Positions 1 through 7,797 of a stretch of 64,000 nucleotides of DNA are shown piece by piece. The translations under genes and the position numbers were made by a program. This DNA is from Halobacteriovoraceae bacterium (GTDB lineage Bacteria > Bdellovibrionota > Bacteriovoracia > Bacteriovoracales > Bacteriovoracaceae): NCBI GenBank assembly GCA_020635135.1, contig JACKAJ010000018.1:1-64000 (forward strand). The letters run 5' to 3'. Below the pieces are notes generated by a model. It worked only from the letters and a program-made list of their open reading frames with translations. It was not told the DNA's origin and searched no databases. Each line of letters starts with the position of its first letter. Position 1 is the stretch's first letter.

Positions 1-996
1 AAGGATGTCATTAGAATTGGTTTTACCGGAATAGTCAGCCTCCCTGTTGCCTGGCTAGGAGTCATCATTGCTCAAAGCTGGATGGAACGTTGCCTCGCAA
101 GAACAGCTAAAGGTGAATATCAACGCGTCCTTGATTACTTCAAAGAATACTGTGCAAATAATAAATGTAAGTTTGAAGAAATCGATATCGATAAGGTAAG
201 AGGAAATACTCATCCTGGTTATAAAGTTTCCTATGAAGACGGTTGGTACTTCACACTCGACATCGACAAGCCGGCTCTTGAATTTCAGGGAATTCCATCC
301 ACTTTTGAAGATATTTTAAAAAATAAAGATCGCCTCCAGAAAGAACTCTTTGACGTTGTCAACAAGATGGGCATTCACGCCTTTCGCTTAAAAGACATGT
401 ACTCTCATGGCCACGTCAATATAGGAACTAAAGAATTAATTGAGGCCAATAAACTCCTTGTTAGAAATTTTATTGTCGACTTTTTAAATCATCCTGAATT
501 GTCTTCTGGAATTCTTGGAAATTCTAAGCTCAAAGCTTACAACCCTATTACTGACCAAACCACCGTCAATAACATTCGCCATGTACTCCAAAGATACGAC
601 AATGGAGATCTCACGTTCTCTGATTTTGCTCGAAGCCTGCAAGGAAGTCTTGGTGGGTGGGACGCCAGTATTTCTCTCAACACACTTTTTACACAGAAGG
701 GTTATGGTCCAGGTGACATACGTTTTGCTTACGATCTCAAAAAACAGCGAATTGAGATTCGCTCGGTTAGGGCCCAACGAAATGCCAACGATTGGTATCT
801 CATAACAAAACTTTTCGATCGAAGAATAAAATATTTATCTCAGTTCACTGAACCAATCGATATTAACGACTACGAACCAGAGCCCACAATGAAAGTTAAA
901 GTCAAAAAATTTCAAAAATACGTTGAAGAAATGGGTGAAAATGTTGAGGACTACAAAGAGTTGTTGCCCAATAGAATTTGCAAATTTTTTCTATGA
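1..996 (+). CDS. Membrane-anchored protein of unknown function, 5' truncated by window edge
   Basis: The reading frame is open from the first base, so the 5' end lies outside the window; the ATG at 82 is probably internal. The first visible residues form a hydrophobic segment (roughly residues 6-25, rich in Ile/Val/Leu/Ala) followed by positive residues, which looks like a transmembrane helix. The rest is a soluble domain of about 300 residues, charged and aromatic-rich, with a short motif SHGHVNIG near its middle. An acidic/hydrophobic strand, then a helix, then an H-x-H motif resembles the layout of amidoligase-like (glutamine-synthetase-fold) proteins, but I cannot confirm this by eye. The 3' end overlaps the convergent methyltransferase gene by 6 bases. 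Function unknown. Confidence 0.7.
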   Translation, partial: KDVIRIGFTGIVSLPVAWLGVIIAQSWMERCLARTAKGEYQRVLDYFKEYCANNKCKFEEIDIDKVRGNTHPGYKVSYEDGWYFTLDIDKPALEFQGIPSTFEDILKNKDRLQKELFDVVNKMGIHAFRLKDMYSHGHVNIGTKELIEANKLLVRNFIVDFLNHPELSSGILGNSKLKAYNPITDQTTVNNIRHVLQRYDNGDLTFSDFARSLQGSLGGWDASISLNTLFTQKGYGPGDIRFAYDLKKQRIEIRSVRAQRNANDWYLITKLFDRRIKYLSQFTEPIDINDYEPEPTMKVKVKKFQKYVEEMGENVEDYKELLPNRICKFFL

Positions 997-1491
997 TAAT
1001 TTTTTTTCAGCTATTAACCCATTTGATGATTTTTCAATAACATGAAATTTCGCAAGATAATTTTCATAGTTTTCAACATGAGGTAAAGCAATATAGAGTC
1101 GCCCACTTGGTTTAAGCCAAGAATAGAGACATTCAAATAAACTTGCTAATTCTGCCTTAGAAGTTTCTTCTAGGGAATCAGCAATATGAATTGATCCTAG
1201 TGAATTTTCCTTAAAGCTAATTTCATCGGGAAATTTCCCTGGATACAATGTGAGATTTTTTAAATTTTGATGTGGAATAAAGTAGCTCAATTGATCGAGA
1301 AGTTTTTTATTGGAATCATTGGCGATGACAATCGCTCCTGCTTCTAAAGCCAACACTGTAGTGACCCCACTAGCAGCTCCAATATCTAAAGTTGGTTCAC
1401 TATGCTTTGCCGAAAACTCTATCCACTTTCTTGAAATGCTATTGAAAAATTTAAACTCTTTAACTTCTGCCTTGGGTTGACTCAACTCCAT
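991..1491 (-). CDS. Small class I SAM-dependent methyltransferase
   Basis: The 166-residue product contains the SAM-binding glycine-rich motif I (LDIGAASG, about residues 35-42) followed by an acidic residue after the next strand (VIANDSN), the pattern of a Rossmann-fold class I methyltransferase. A later segment (LKPSGRLYIALP) matches the post-motif III strand seen in these enzymes. The substrate cannot be inferred. It is short for the family and ends soon after the core fold, so it may lack a substrate-recognition extension. The ATG at 1491 is preceded by an AGGTGAT Shine-Dalgarno sequence, which supports this start. It converges with and slightly overlaps the upstream membrane-protein gene and is divergent from the cyclase-family gene. 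Confidence 0.8.
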   Translation of the reverse strand: MELSQPKAEVKEFKFFNSISRKWIEFSAKHSEPTLDIGAASGVTTVLALEAGAIVIANDSNKKLLDQLSYFIPHQNLKNLTLYPGKFPDEISFKENSLGSIHIADSLEETSKAELASLFECLYSWLKPSGRLYIALPHVENYENYLAKFHVIEKSSNGLIAEKKLS

Positions 1492-1584
1492 CGATCACCT
1501 CTTTTTTTAAACTTAAAGCTTCTGTTGGTTATAACAATTGAACGAAACACACAACCAATTCTTACCTAAAGTTTACTTTTAATT

Positions 1585-1646
1585 GGCCCCCATCCTGCAA
1601 TCGCGTCGCGCCAGGAGGGTCAATAAGGCTCCAGAAAGGTGCTTAT
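1585..1646 (+). promoter_or_regulatory. GC-rich base-paired leader candidate upstream of cyclase-family gene
   Basis: The 247-base intergenic region between two divergent genes is AT-rich except for this island. CCCATCCTG (about 1588-1596) can pair with CAGGAGGG (1612-1619) around a GC-rich loop. ATAAGGC (1623-1629) can pair, with one bulge, with GCTTAT (1642-1647). It does not look like a terminator because no gene reads into it and no T-run follows. It could be an RNA leader of the gene at 1739 or an operator. I do not recognise it as a known riboswitch. Confidence 0.35.
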
Positions 1647-1738
1647 CACTAACAATTTATTTCATTTATGACATTCGACTTGTCAGCAGTTAATCCAATT
1701 GGAATATATCACCTGAGATTTCAACAAGGAGTAATCAA

Positions 1739-2461
1739 ATGCCCTATGTCTTATCACCACTTATTCACTCAGAACTACCGGCCCTTTGGATGGAAGGTGC
1801 CCCCTATTCCAAGGCGAACATTTATCAAATTCGAGAAGGACAGCTTCCTCCTGTGAATTATGATGCCCACACCTTAAAGGCCCATAGTCTCACTCACATA
1901 GAGGCTCCCTCGCACACTCAAAATTTAGGGGCAACAGTGGATGAGTATTTCAAAAAGCCCCAGACACTTTTTGGCAAGGCCATTGTGCTAAAACTCCAAG
2001 GAAATAACTACAAATTGGTCGATAGCGAAAAACAAATATTCCATTGGGAAGTAAGTCTTGAGGAGTTGAAAGAAAATCTAACGAGAGCTTTTAGAGACAC
2101 AATTCAGTTTTCTAAACTCTTACTCACAACTGAATACTATCCCCTCAATCACTTTGGCTTTCACGATCCCAACTTTGTTCTAACGCTCTCTCAAGAGGCT
2201 GCCGACTGGCTCATTGGTCAAGATCAATTCAATGCTTATGGAACTTCCTGGAAATCTTCGGACTTTAAGCCAGGAAGCCTTGAGCGCCCAATTCACAATA
2301 CACTGTTTAGAAAAGCCGCTATTTATGAATGCCTCGATCTCCAAGAAGTGCCTGAAGGGATTTATTTCTTTGTCGGGTTTCCAATAAGAATTGAAAAAGC
2401 TTCGGAATCACCAGTCTGTCCTGTTCTCTTTACCAAAGAAGAAATTATCAATGTTTTTTAA
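1739..2461 (+). CDS. Cyclase-family (kynurenine-formamidase-like) metal-dependent hydrolase
   Basis: The 240-residue product has the signature of the cyclase family (PF04199; arylformamidase KynB, isatin hydrolase and relatives): HSLTHIEAPSH corresponds to the family metal-binding motif HxGTHxDxPxH. Here the usual glycine and aspartate are replaced by Leu and Glu, while the three histidines are kept. The C-terminal half keeps the expected arrangement ending in a hydrophobic FFVGFPIRI strand. Such enzymes hydrolyse cyclic or acyl amides; the substrate is not evident and no tryptophan-degradation genes lie nearby. The start at 1739 has an AAGGAG Shine-Dalgarno sequence 8 bases upstream. The 3' end overlaps the start of the downstream sensor kinase by 11 bases, suggesting co-transcription and translational coupling. 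Confidence 0.8.
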   Translation: MPYVLSPLIHSELPALWMEGAPYSKANIYQIREGQLPPVNYDAHTLKAHSLTHIEAPSHTQNLGATVDEYFKKPQTLFGKAIVLKLQGNNYKLVDSEKQIFHWEVSLEELKENLTRAFRDTIQFSKLLLTTEYYPLNHFGFHDPNFVLTLSQEAADWLIGQDQFNAYGTSWKSSDFKPGSLERPIHNTLFRKAAIYECLDLQEVPEGIYFFVGFPIRIEKASESPVCPVLFTKEEIINVF

Positions 2462-4175
2462 ATTTTTATTTTTTTTAACATTTATTTTTATCACAAATAG
2501 TTATGCTGAAAGCATCGATTGGAATTTGTGTGTTCAGAATCATTGTTCCCCTTATAAACTCGGAACCGATATCAACTATAAAAGACATCCCTCTATTTCC
2601 AGAGCAAGGCTTGTTTCAAATAAATTTGATAAACCCAGTTGTGCTCAGGAGAACGATTGTTCTTTGTTTTTAGGAGAAATCGCCGACGGTTACAAAATAA
2701 AATTAAATGGCAAAACTCTTGTAGACAACTCCACCAAGTATTTAAAGCACGAATCATCCAATTTTAATCTCCCTAGTTTTTTATTTAAAATTACGAATAA
2801 TATCATTGAGATTGAACTCTTTAACCTCAATAATGCTCACTTGGGTCTTCTCTCATCTCAAACATCTATCGATCATTCACTTTCTGTTGAAATAACCTCT
2901 CATCTTGATTGGTTTTTTCGAACTGGCGTGCAATTAACGAGTATTTACACACTCACTGTGATCGTTCTCTTTTTGAGCTTCGTTTATCTCATCAATAAAG
3001 ATCTCAATATAATCTCTGTTCTTTTTTATTCTTTAATTTCAATTTTTTATCTCATCAGCTTTAGTGAAATTCCTAGAACTTTTCTCAATCCAGAACTGCT
3101 TTCGGGTGCGATTCATCTTCCGCTCAGGCTGGCCCAAGATCTCTTTCTCGTTATGACATTCAATCAATTTCTCAACCCATACGGACATTTCACAAACCTC
3201 TATAAATCGATGAAATACACCTACATTGTTTTTATCTTGATCATGCTCGTCTCCGCTGTTTCTGGAACCATCGATTACAGTTTTTATAAAAATATTATCT
3301 TCGTTGCCGCTCCTCTCGTGGCCTTACCTTTTTCCTTTGGTCTCATGCTGGCTTTACGTCAACGTCGAGGGCGGAGGCGTTTTATTCTCTCCGTAACTAT
3401 GCTGATCTTTCTCATCATGCAGATCAATGATCTCATGGTCTTTTGGCAAGTTTATCCTGGCTACTTCACTGTTAAATTTTACATTCCTTTTCTCGCCATT
3501 TTTTTGCTCTACATCTATCTTTGGAGACTCGCAAAGCTCCAAGAGGCCAAAAACAATTTAGCCACCAAGGCAAGTATCGCCATGCAAGTCACTCACGATA
3601 TAAAGTCTCCTGTGGCTGCTCTTCGCTCGTTGAAGCAATATATTGAGCTTCCCAACTCTGAAGCGAAAGACATCTTTGAAAACTCTTTAGAGAGAATACA
3701 AAATATTTCCGATTCTTTTGTAAACCAATGTTCAAAATCACAAAGAGTATCAATCAACGCCCTTGTTCTTTCCATTCTTAGAGAGAAAAAAGCTCTCTTA
3801 AAAGAAAAAAAGATTTCTCATAGCTTTCAATCTCTTCTTACAAAGAAAGAAGACATGCTCTACACTCAACCACGCGAACTTCAACGAATTGTCGCGAATA
3901 TTCTCAACAATGCCATCGAGGCAATTGAGGGCGATGGCTCGATTGATATCACTCTTTCCAAGGGCCAAAAACACGTTCTCATTGCCATTCAAGATACTGG
4001 CAAAGGAATTTCAGAAGATGTGCTCTATAATCTTGGGAATCTCGAAAACACTTGTGGCAAAAAGAATGGTCAAGGGCTTGGGCTCTATCACGCTTTTCAC
4101 GTTCTCAGAAAAATGGGTAGCGATCTCAAAATTTTCAAAAACACAAAGGGCACCACGGTGCAAATTATTTTATGA
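2451..4175 (+). CDS. Membrane sensor histidine kinase (extracytoplasmic sensor, multi-TM core)
   Basis: The start at 2451 is preferred over an upstream in-frame ATG at 2391 because it gives a clean signal peptide (MFFKFLFFLTFIFITNSYA) and follows AAAGAAG. The 574-residue protein has, in order, a periplasmic domain with paired cysteines (to about residue 155), about seven hydrophobic helices (about 160-365), a dimerisation H-box HDIKSP with His382, and an ATPase domain with N-box (NILNNAIEAI), G1 (DTGKGIS) and G2 (NGQGLGLYH). The architecture resembles 7TMR-DISM-type sensor kinases. It autophosphorylates on histidine and presumably passes phosphate to the receiver encoded next, whose ATG overlaps this stop codon in ATGA. 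The signal sensed is unknown. Confidence 0.9.
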   Translation: MFFKFLFFLTFIFITNSYAESIDWNLCVQNHCSPYKLGTDINYKRHPSISRARLVSNKFDKPSCAQENDCSLFLGEIADGYKIKLNGKTLVDNSTKYLKHESSNFNLPSFLFKITNNIIEIELFNLNNAHLGLLSSQTSIDHSLSVEITSHLDWFFRTGVQLTSIYTLTVIVLFLSFVYLINKDLNIISVLFYSLISIFYLISFSEIPRTFLNPELLSGAIHLPLRLAQDLFLVMTFNQFLNPYGHFTNLYKSMKYTYIVFILIMLVSAVSGTIDYSFYKNIIFVAAPLVALPFSFGLMLALRQRRGRRRFILSVTMLIFLIMQINDLMVFWQVYPGYFTVKFYIPFLAIFLLYIYLWRLAKLQEAKNNLATKASIAMQVTHDIKSPVAALRSLKQYIELPNSEAKDIFENSLERIQNISDSFVNQCSKSQRVSINALVLSILREKKALLKEKKISHSFQSLLTKKEDMLYTQPRELQRIVANILNNAIEAIEGDGSIDITLSKGQKHVLIAIQDTGKGISEDVLYNLGNLENTCGKKNGQGLGLYHAFHVLRKMGSDLKIFKNTKGTTVQIIL

Positions 4176-4525
4176 CCCAGTATATACTCATTGATGATGA
4201 TCCTCTTATTCACAAAATCTGGAAGTTTTCTGCAAAAAAAAATGGAATAGATTTAAAGACTTATTTCTGTTCCAAAGATTTTTATTATGAAATAGAAAAT
4301 TTAGACCAAGATTCTCATGTTTGTATTGATTATAACCTTGGTTTCGATAAATGTGGGATAGAACTCGCGTTTGAAATCTACAACAAAGGTTTTAAATCGG
4401 TTTTCATTTCAACTGGTTTTGAAAAAAAATCAATCGCCATTTCTCCTCATACTTTTACTATTATAAACAAACAACCACCTTGGGAAATTAAAAAACACGC
4501 TTTAATGAGGACGAAAAAAAATTAA
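4172..4525 (+). CDS. Stand-alone response-regulator receiver-like protein
   Basis: The 117-residue product is a lone receiver domain with no output domain. It keeps the acidic pocket near the N-terminus (IDDDP, residues 8-12), the phospho-acceptor aspartate D53 in VCIDYNLG, a Ser/Thr switch position in VFISTGF, and the conserved lysine K100 in IINKQPPW. It overlaps the histidine kinase gene by four bases (ATGA), so the two form a translationally coupled pair. Single-domain receivers usually act by binding a partner protein or relaying phosphate to a second histidine phosphotransferase. The C-terminal 24 bases overlap the convergent symporter gene. Confidence 0.85.
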   Translation: MTQYILIDDDPLIHKIWKFSAKKNGIDLKTYFCSKDFYYEIENLDQDSHVCIDYNLGFDKCGIELAFEIYNKGFKSVFISTGFEKKSIAISPHTFTIINKQPPWEIKKHALMRTKKN

Positions 4526-5899
4526 ACCAATAAACGTCCCCAATACACCTAAGTAAAATTCATCAATCACACTGAGATCCAAATCATTAAAGGAAGGGAT
4601 AAGGCGACAAAGTTTCCATGAAGTGAGAAAGAATGCTCCCAATAGAGAAGCCCAAACAAATTGCCTATCGGAAATGCGATGAGGTTTGAGATAACCATAG
4701 AGGACCGGCACCATAAAGCATGCAGCACTATAACTTCCAAGAGTTTTCCAGACACTTTTAATATTGCCATCGAAAACGAGAGCGAGCCCGATGGCCAGGG
4801 AGCCTGTAAAGAGGACTGAAAAATATTGAGTCATGAGATTTTTTTTCTTCTCAAGCCAATCATAACTAATCGTCGTTGCACTAAGAAAGAGATAGGAGTC
4901 AAGTGTTGAGAGAATGGTTGCAAGAATTCCTGCTAAGAAAAAACCTTTAAGAGGTGTTGGAAGTAATTGAAGAGCGTAGTTAGCGTACGCACGCGAGCTT
5001 TCAGCATCAGGGATAACAGCTTTGGCGTACATCGCCCCAAAAGTGGTACACAAATCAAAGCCCATCCAGATAATTGTCGAGGCGAGTATCCCTTTTTTGG
5101 CAATTGCTTTTGACTGAGCAGCAAAAACCCGTTGATAGAAATTGGGATCAACAAGTGTGGAAAGGGCGATAAATCCCCACACTAAAGTGGTGGCCCAAGA
5201 ATTTTTTCCAGTAAAAGAGAAATAGTGGGGCTCGAGATTATTTTTTAGAAAATTTATCCCGCCAAAGCTAAGAAGAGAAAAGAGAATAACAAGAAAAACA
5301 CTAGAGCACATCACGGCAAACTGGAGCATATCGGAGTAAACGATGGCCCGAAAACCTGAATAAGTCGAATACCCAAGGACGACAATAAGTCCTAATGTCA
5401 TTGCGAGCCAAAGAGGTATCGGCCACAGAAGTTTTACGAAAAGCCCCAGGCTAATCACATAAGCGATTGGGAGCACGTTAAAAAAATTAAAGAGTGTTGC
5501 CATTTTTTTAGAGCGAGGACCATACATCTCTCCAATAAGTTCGGGAAGTGTAATGGCGGGATAATCTTTGATTTTATCCACAAGAAAAAAAGCAAAAAGA
5601 ATATAAGTGAAATACCAGAACACTCCTTGAGTGAGAAAATTATAAAGACCTTGATTGAAGGCTATTTCGGTGACTCCCCAAATTCCCCCATACCACGTAG
5701 CAACGAGTGTTCCTACAAACAATGGAAGAGTTAGTTTTCTGCCCATTATCATATAATCGAGAAATTCGTTGTTTCCACGATTTTTAAATTTTCTTGAAAA
5801 AAAAGAAACGAGAAAAGTCAGAGCGAGAATAGTGAAGAAAATACTCCAATCAGCAAACGATAAAAGATGAGAAAACTCAGGATTAGATTCGATGCTCAT
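4502..5899 (-). CDS. Sodium/solute symporter (SSS family), probable thiamine or thiamine-precursor importer
   Basis: The 465-residue product is an inner-membrane protein with about 12-13 hydrophobic helices and the SSS-family layout: an N-terminal helix, a G-R-K segment before the next helices (MIMGRKLTLP), a GGIWGVTE unwound region and the later motif YSGFRAIVYSDMLQF typical of SGLT/PutP relatives. The gene sits directly behind a TPP riboswitch whose 3' end holds the Shine-Dalgarno AAGGAGG, six bases before the ATG. That regulation implies expression when thiamine pyrophosphate is low, and SSS members with such leaders have been proposed as thiamine transporters. Transport substrate is inferred from the riboswitch only. 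The 3' end overlaps the convergent receiver gene by 24 bases. Confidence 0.85.
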   Translation of the reverse strand: MSIESNPEFSHLLSFADWSIFFTILALTFLVSFFSRKFKNRGNNEFLDYMIMGRKLTLPLFVGTLVATWYGGIWGVTEIAFNQGLYNFLTQGVFWYFTYILFAFFLVDKIKDYPAITLPELIGEMYGPRSKKMATLFNFFNVLPIAYVISLGLFVKLLWPIPLWLAMTLGLIVVLGYSTYSGFRAIVYSDMLQFAVMCSSVFLVILFSLLSFGGINFLKNNLEPHYFSFTGKNSWATTLVWGFIALSTLVDPNFYQRVFAAQSKAIAKKGILASTIIWMGFDLCTTFGAMYAKAVIPDAESSRAYANYALQLLPTPLKGFFLAGILATILSTLDSYLFLSATTISYDWLEKKKNLMTQYFSVLFTGSLAIGLALVFDGNIKSVWKTLGSYSAACFMVPVLYGYLKPHRISDRQFVWASLLGAFFLTSWKLCRLIPSFNDLDLSVIDEFYLGVLGTFIGLIFFRPH

Positions 5900-5903
5900 G
5901 CCA

Positions 5904-5997
5904 AACCTCCTTACGCCGGTATCAGCCGGATCAAGTTAAGCGGTCTCTCGGTCATAAAAGTCGAGACTCTCAGGCATCTTTAATGCCTCCCGCGGTT
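5904..5997 (-). promoter_or_regulatory. TPP (thiamine pyrophosphate) riboswitch
   Basis: Reading the minus strand, the region shows the TPP aptamer landmarks: GGGAGGC, a GGCAT/ATGCC stem leading into CTGAGA, then AACTTGATCCGGCTGATACCGG and GCGTAAGGAGG. These match the family consensus CUGAGA...ACCUGAUCUGG..UAAUACCAGCGUAGGGA. AACC at the 5' side can pair with GGTT at the 3' side as P1. The Shine-Dalgarno AAGGAGG of the symporter gene lies in the 3' strand of the aptamer, so ligand binding would hide it, which is translational control. No T-run terminator lies between aptamer and start codon. Confidence 0.95.
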
Positions 5998-6178
5998 ATT
6001 GAAAAAGATACTAGGACTTTTCTAGGGACATTTCAATAAGAATTGCCAAGAAAAGTTGGCAATTTTGTATATTATAAAAGCCCCTTTAAGCCTCTGAAAT
6101 ATTGATGAAAATTATTTTTTTAGACTCTGCTCTTATCTTTAAAAGCCATCCCACCGATATAATAAATACAACAACATA

Positions 6179-6239
6179 GGATAGGGTCGTGTCGTCATCT
6201 CTTGATATTTGTCTGGAAGCAAGTAGAGAGCTCCTATCC
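6179..6239 (+). promoter_or_regulatory. Structured 5' leader (stem-loop) before exported-protein gene
   Basis: GGATAGG (6179-6185) is perfectly complementary to CCTATCC (6233-6239). Inside this stem, TCTCT (6198-6202) pairs with AGAGA (6225-6229), and TTG with CAA next to the apical loop. The element ends about 30 bases before the start codon at 6271 and is not followed by a T-run, so it is not a terminator. It could stabilise the mRNA or act as a regulatory element. I do not recognise a known riboswitch class. Confidence 0.5.
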
Positions 6240-6270
6240 CAAAGGAATTTATCTTAACTAGGAGTTTTCT

Positions 6271-7143
6271 ATGCGCATTTTCGCTTTGATGTTTTTCGTG
6301 TGGAGTTTAAGTCTCTCGCAGTCGCTTTGGGCACAAGCTGGTTCTTATTATTATGATGCCGGTTCAAACTGCGAATTTGTGGAAGTTGCAAGCAACGTTT
6401 TTGCGGTCCCCAGTTCTTGTCAGTCAGCCTTTAATTCCTATTTTTCTTGTTCTTCTCAACAAATTACAACAAATAGCACTTACGGGATCGATACAGTTTC
6501 GTGTTCCGTGAGCAATATTGATTCATTTTTACAGTCTATCAGCGACACTGATTATCTTTTTCAAGCAGTGAGTGCTCCCGATTATGAAACAAGCTCTACT
6601 CTTACTGGGTATATTGTTGAGCAAGTTGGCGATGTTTATATCCATGACATGACTCTTTCTGGTTTTCATGTCATCTATCCAGTTTTTGCCCAAGGAACAA
6701 ACAGTGTTCTTGGTCTTGGACACAATTTCGATGAATTTATTGACTTATATGAATTATACAAACAAGAAATTGCTGATCTCAATAACGCTGGCTCCACCAC
6801 TTTTGATGAAACTCAGCACTTTCTCAAAAGTGATGCCTTCCCATTAACATCTATGGACAACCCTTTTTCTGCAAAACTTGATAACCCAAGATATCGACAC
6901 TTTTTTTATTTTGATATAAGCCAATCTAAAACTCAGGTAATTGCTAACCTCACTCCTTTACTTGGAACTTCATTTCAACTTACCGTTTACGATTCTAGAG
7001 GAAGAATAATTTTTAAAAAGAATTCTCACCGACGTTTTGGAGACATCAACTTTAGAAAAAAATTAAAAAAGGGTCGCTATTTTATGCTTATACAAGGTGG
7101 CAGGAGCCATCATCGCTATCAACTCGATTATTCAATTAAATAG
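6271..7143 (+). CDS. Secreted protein with C-terminal PPC-like beta-sandwich
   Basis: The 290-residue product begins with a Sec signal peptide (MRIFALMFFVWSLSLSQSLWAQA). The mature N-terminal part has five cysteines within about 60 residues, likely disulfide-bonded, and is rich in Ser, Thr, Asn and Tyr. The last 85 residues (HFFYFDIS..., TSFQLTVYDSRGR..., KGRYFMLIQGG) look like the bacterial pre-peptidase C-terminal (PPC) type beta-sandwich found at the ends of secreted enzymes and surface proteins. No catalytic domain is recognisable. The start has AGGAG nine bases upstream. The gene follows a structured leader and overlaps the convergent NADAR gene by eight bases. Confidence 0.75.
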   Translation: MRIFALMFFVWSLSLSQSLWAQAGSYYYDAGSNCEFVEVASNVFAVPSSCQSAFNSYFSCSSQQITTNSTYGIDTVSCSVSNIDSFLQSISDTDYLFQAVSAPDYETSSTLTGYIVEQVGDVYIHDMTLSGFHVIYPVFAQGTNSVLGLGHNFDEFIDLYELYKQEIADLNNAGSTTFDETQHFLKSDAFPLTSMDNPFSAKLDNPRYRHFFYFDISQSKTQVIANLTPLLGTSFQLTVYDSRGRIIFKKNSHRRFGDINFRKKLKKGRYFMLIQGGRSHHRYQLDYSIK

Positions 7144-7795
7144 AGGCTTTTGCATTTTTTAGAAGATCTTGACGGACTTTCATCCAAATGGAGTAATACT
7201 TCCATGCTGGAGGAGCTTTTGGATCAGTGTGGTGATCAGGGAGAAGATTGAGATCATTTGTCTTTAAGAGAATTTCTTTAACTTGAGGGTTTTGAGAAAG
7301 TTTGGCCAGCATCGCTCGCTTGATCAATTGGAAGTGCTCACCTTTTTCCGGAGTTCTATAAGTCATTTTTTTCCCAAGATAAGTCACCCAGTTAATCCCA
7401 AGTTTTTTCATGTTTTCGCTGGCGAGATCCCCTGCTTTCTTGGCTTGGTGGCTCGTCATTTGTTCCACTTCACTTCGGATATACTCCCATTTCACTTGGG
7501 CTGAGTTGCGTTCGTCGCCTTGGGACTCGGGATATTTAAGTGATTGCCAAAACCCCTCAACACTTTGATATTTTTTCCCATCCAATTCAAAAGGTGTTTG
7601 CGCGAAATTGGAGAGAATTCCTAGTTCGTTTCTCTTGGAAAGAATCACATCGTTTCTTTGAGCAACATGAGGGGAGATCTCCCACCACTGCAACTCTTTT
7701 TTAGGGACTTCACTCCACCAATGCTCTGGATAACCTTTAACTTTTCCTTGAACCAGTAAAGGTAAAAAAATGAAAAGAAGAGTTAAATATTTCAT
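7136..7795 (-). CDS. Secreted NADAR/YbiA-family (N-glycosidase fold) protein
   Basis: The 219-residue product begins with a Sec signal peptide (MKYLTLLFIFLPLLVQG). The remainder matches the NADAR/YbiA family: LSNFAQTPFELDGKKY, SVEGFWQSLKY, and near the C-terminus LIKRAMLAKLSQNP followed by a Trp/Tyr-rich end, all in the order seen in E. coli YbiA. Known members cleave N-glycosidic bonds, for example in early riboflavin intermediates or ADP-ribosylated guanine in DNA, and act inside cells. Export of such a domain is unusual. A family position typically followed by His-Tyr (SVEHYYQ) is Gly-Phe-Trp here, so activity is uncertain. It lies two bases downstream of a lipoprotein gene, so they are probably co-expressed. 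Confidence 0.85.
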   Translation of the reverse strand: MKYLTLLFIFLPLLVQGKVKGYPEHWWSEVPKKELQWWEISPHVAQRNDVILSKRNELGILSNFAQTPFELDGKKYQSVEGFWQSLKYPESQGDERNSAQVKWEYIRSEVEQMTSHQAKKAGDLASENMKKLGINWVTYLGKKMTYRTPEKGEHFQLIKRAMLAKLSQNPQVKEILLKTNDLNLLPDHHTDPKAPPAWKYYSIWMKVRQDLLKNAKASI

Positions 7796-7797
7796 TT

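Noticed and set aside
82..84. ATG at 82 as the true start of the first gene
   Set aside because: The frame is open to base 1, with a hydrophobic helix encoded upstream of this ATG.
484..805. Antisense and alternate-frame open frames of 96-97 codons inside the truncated gene at 1-996
   Set aside because: No ribosome site, no recognisable motif and they lie wholly within a longer open frame that has a natural composition.
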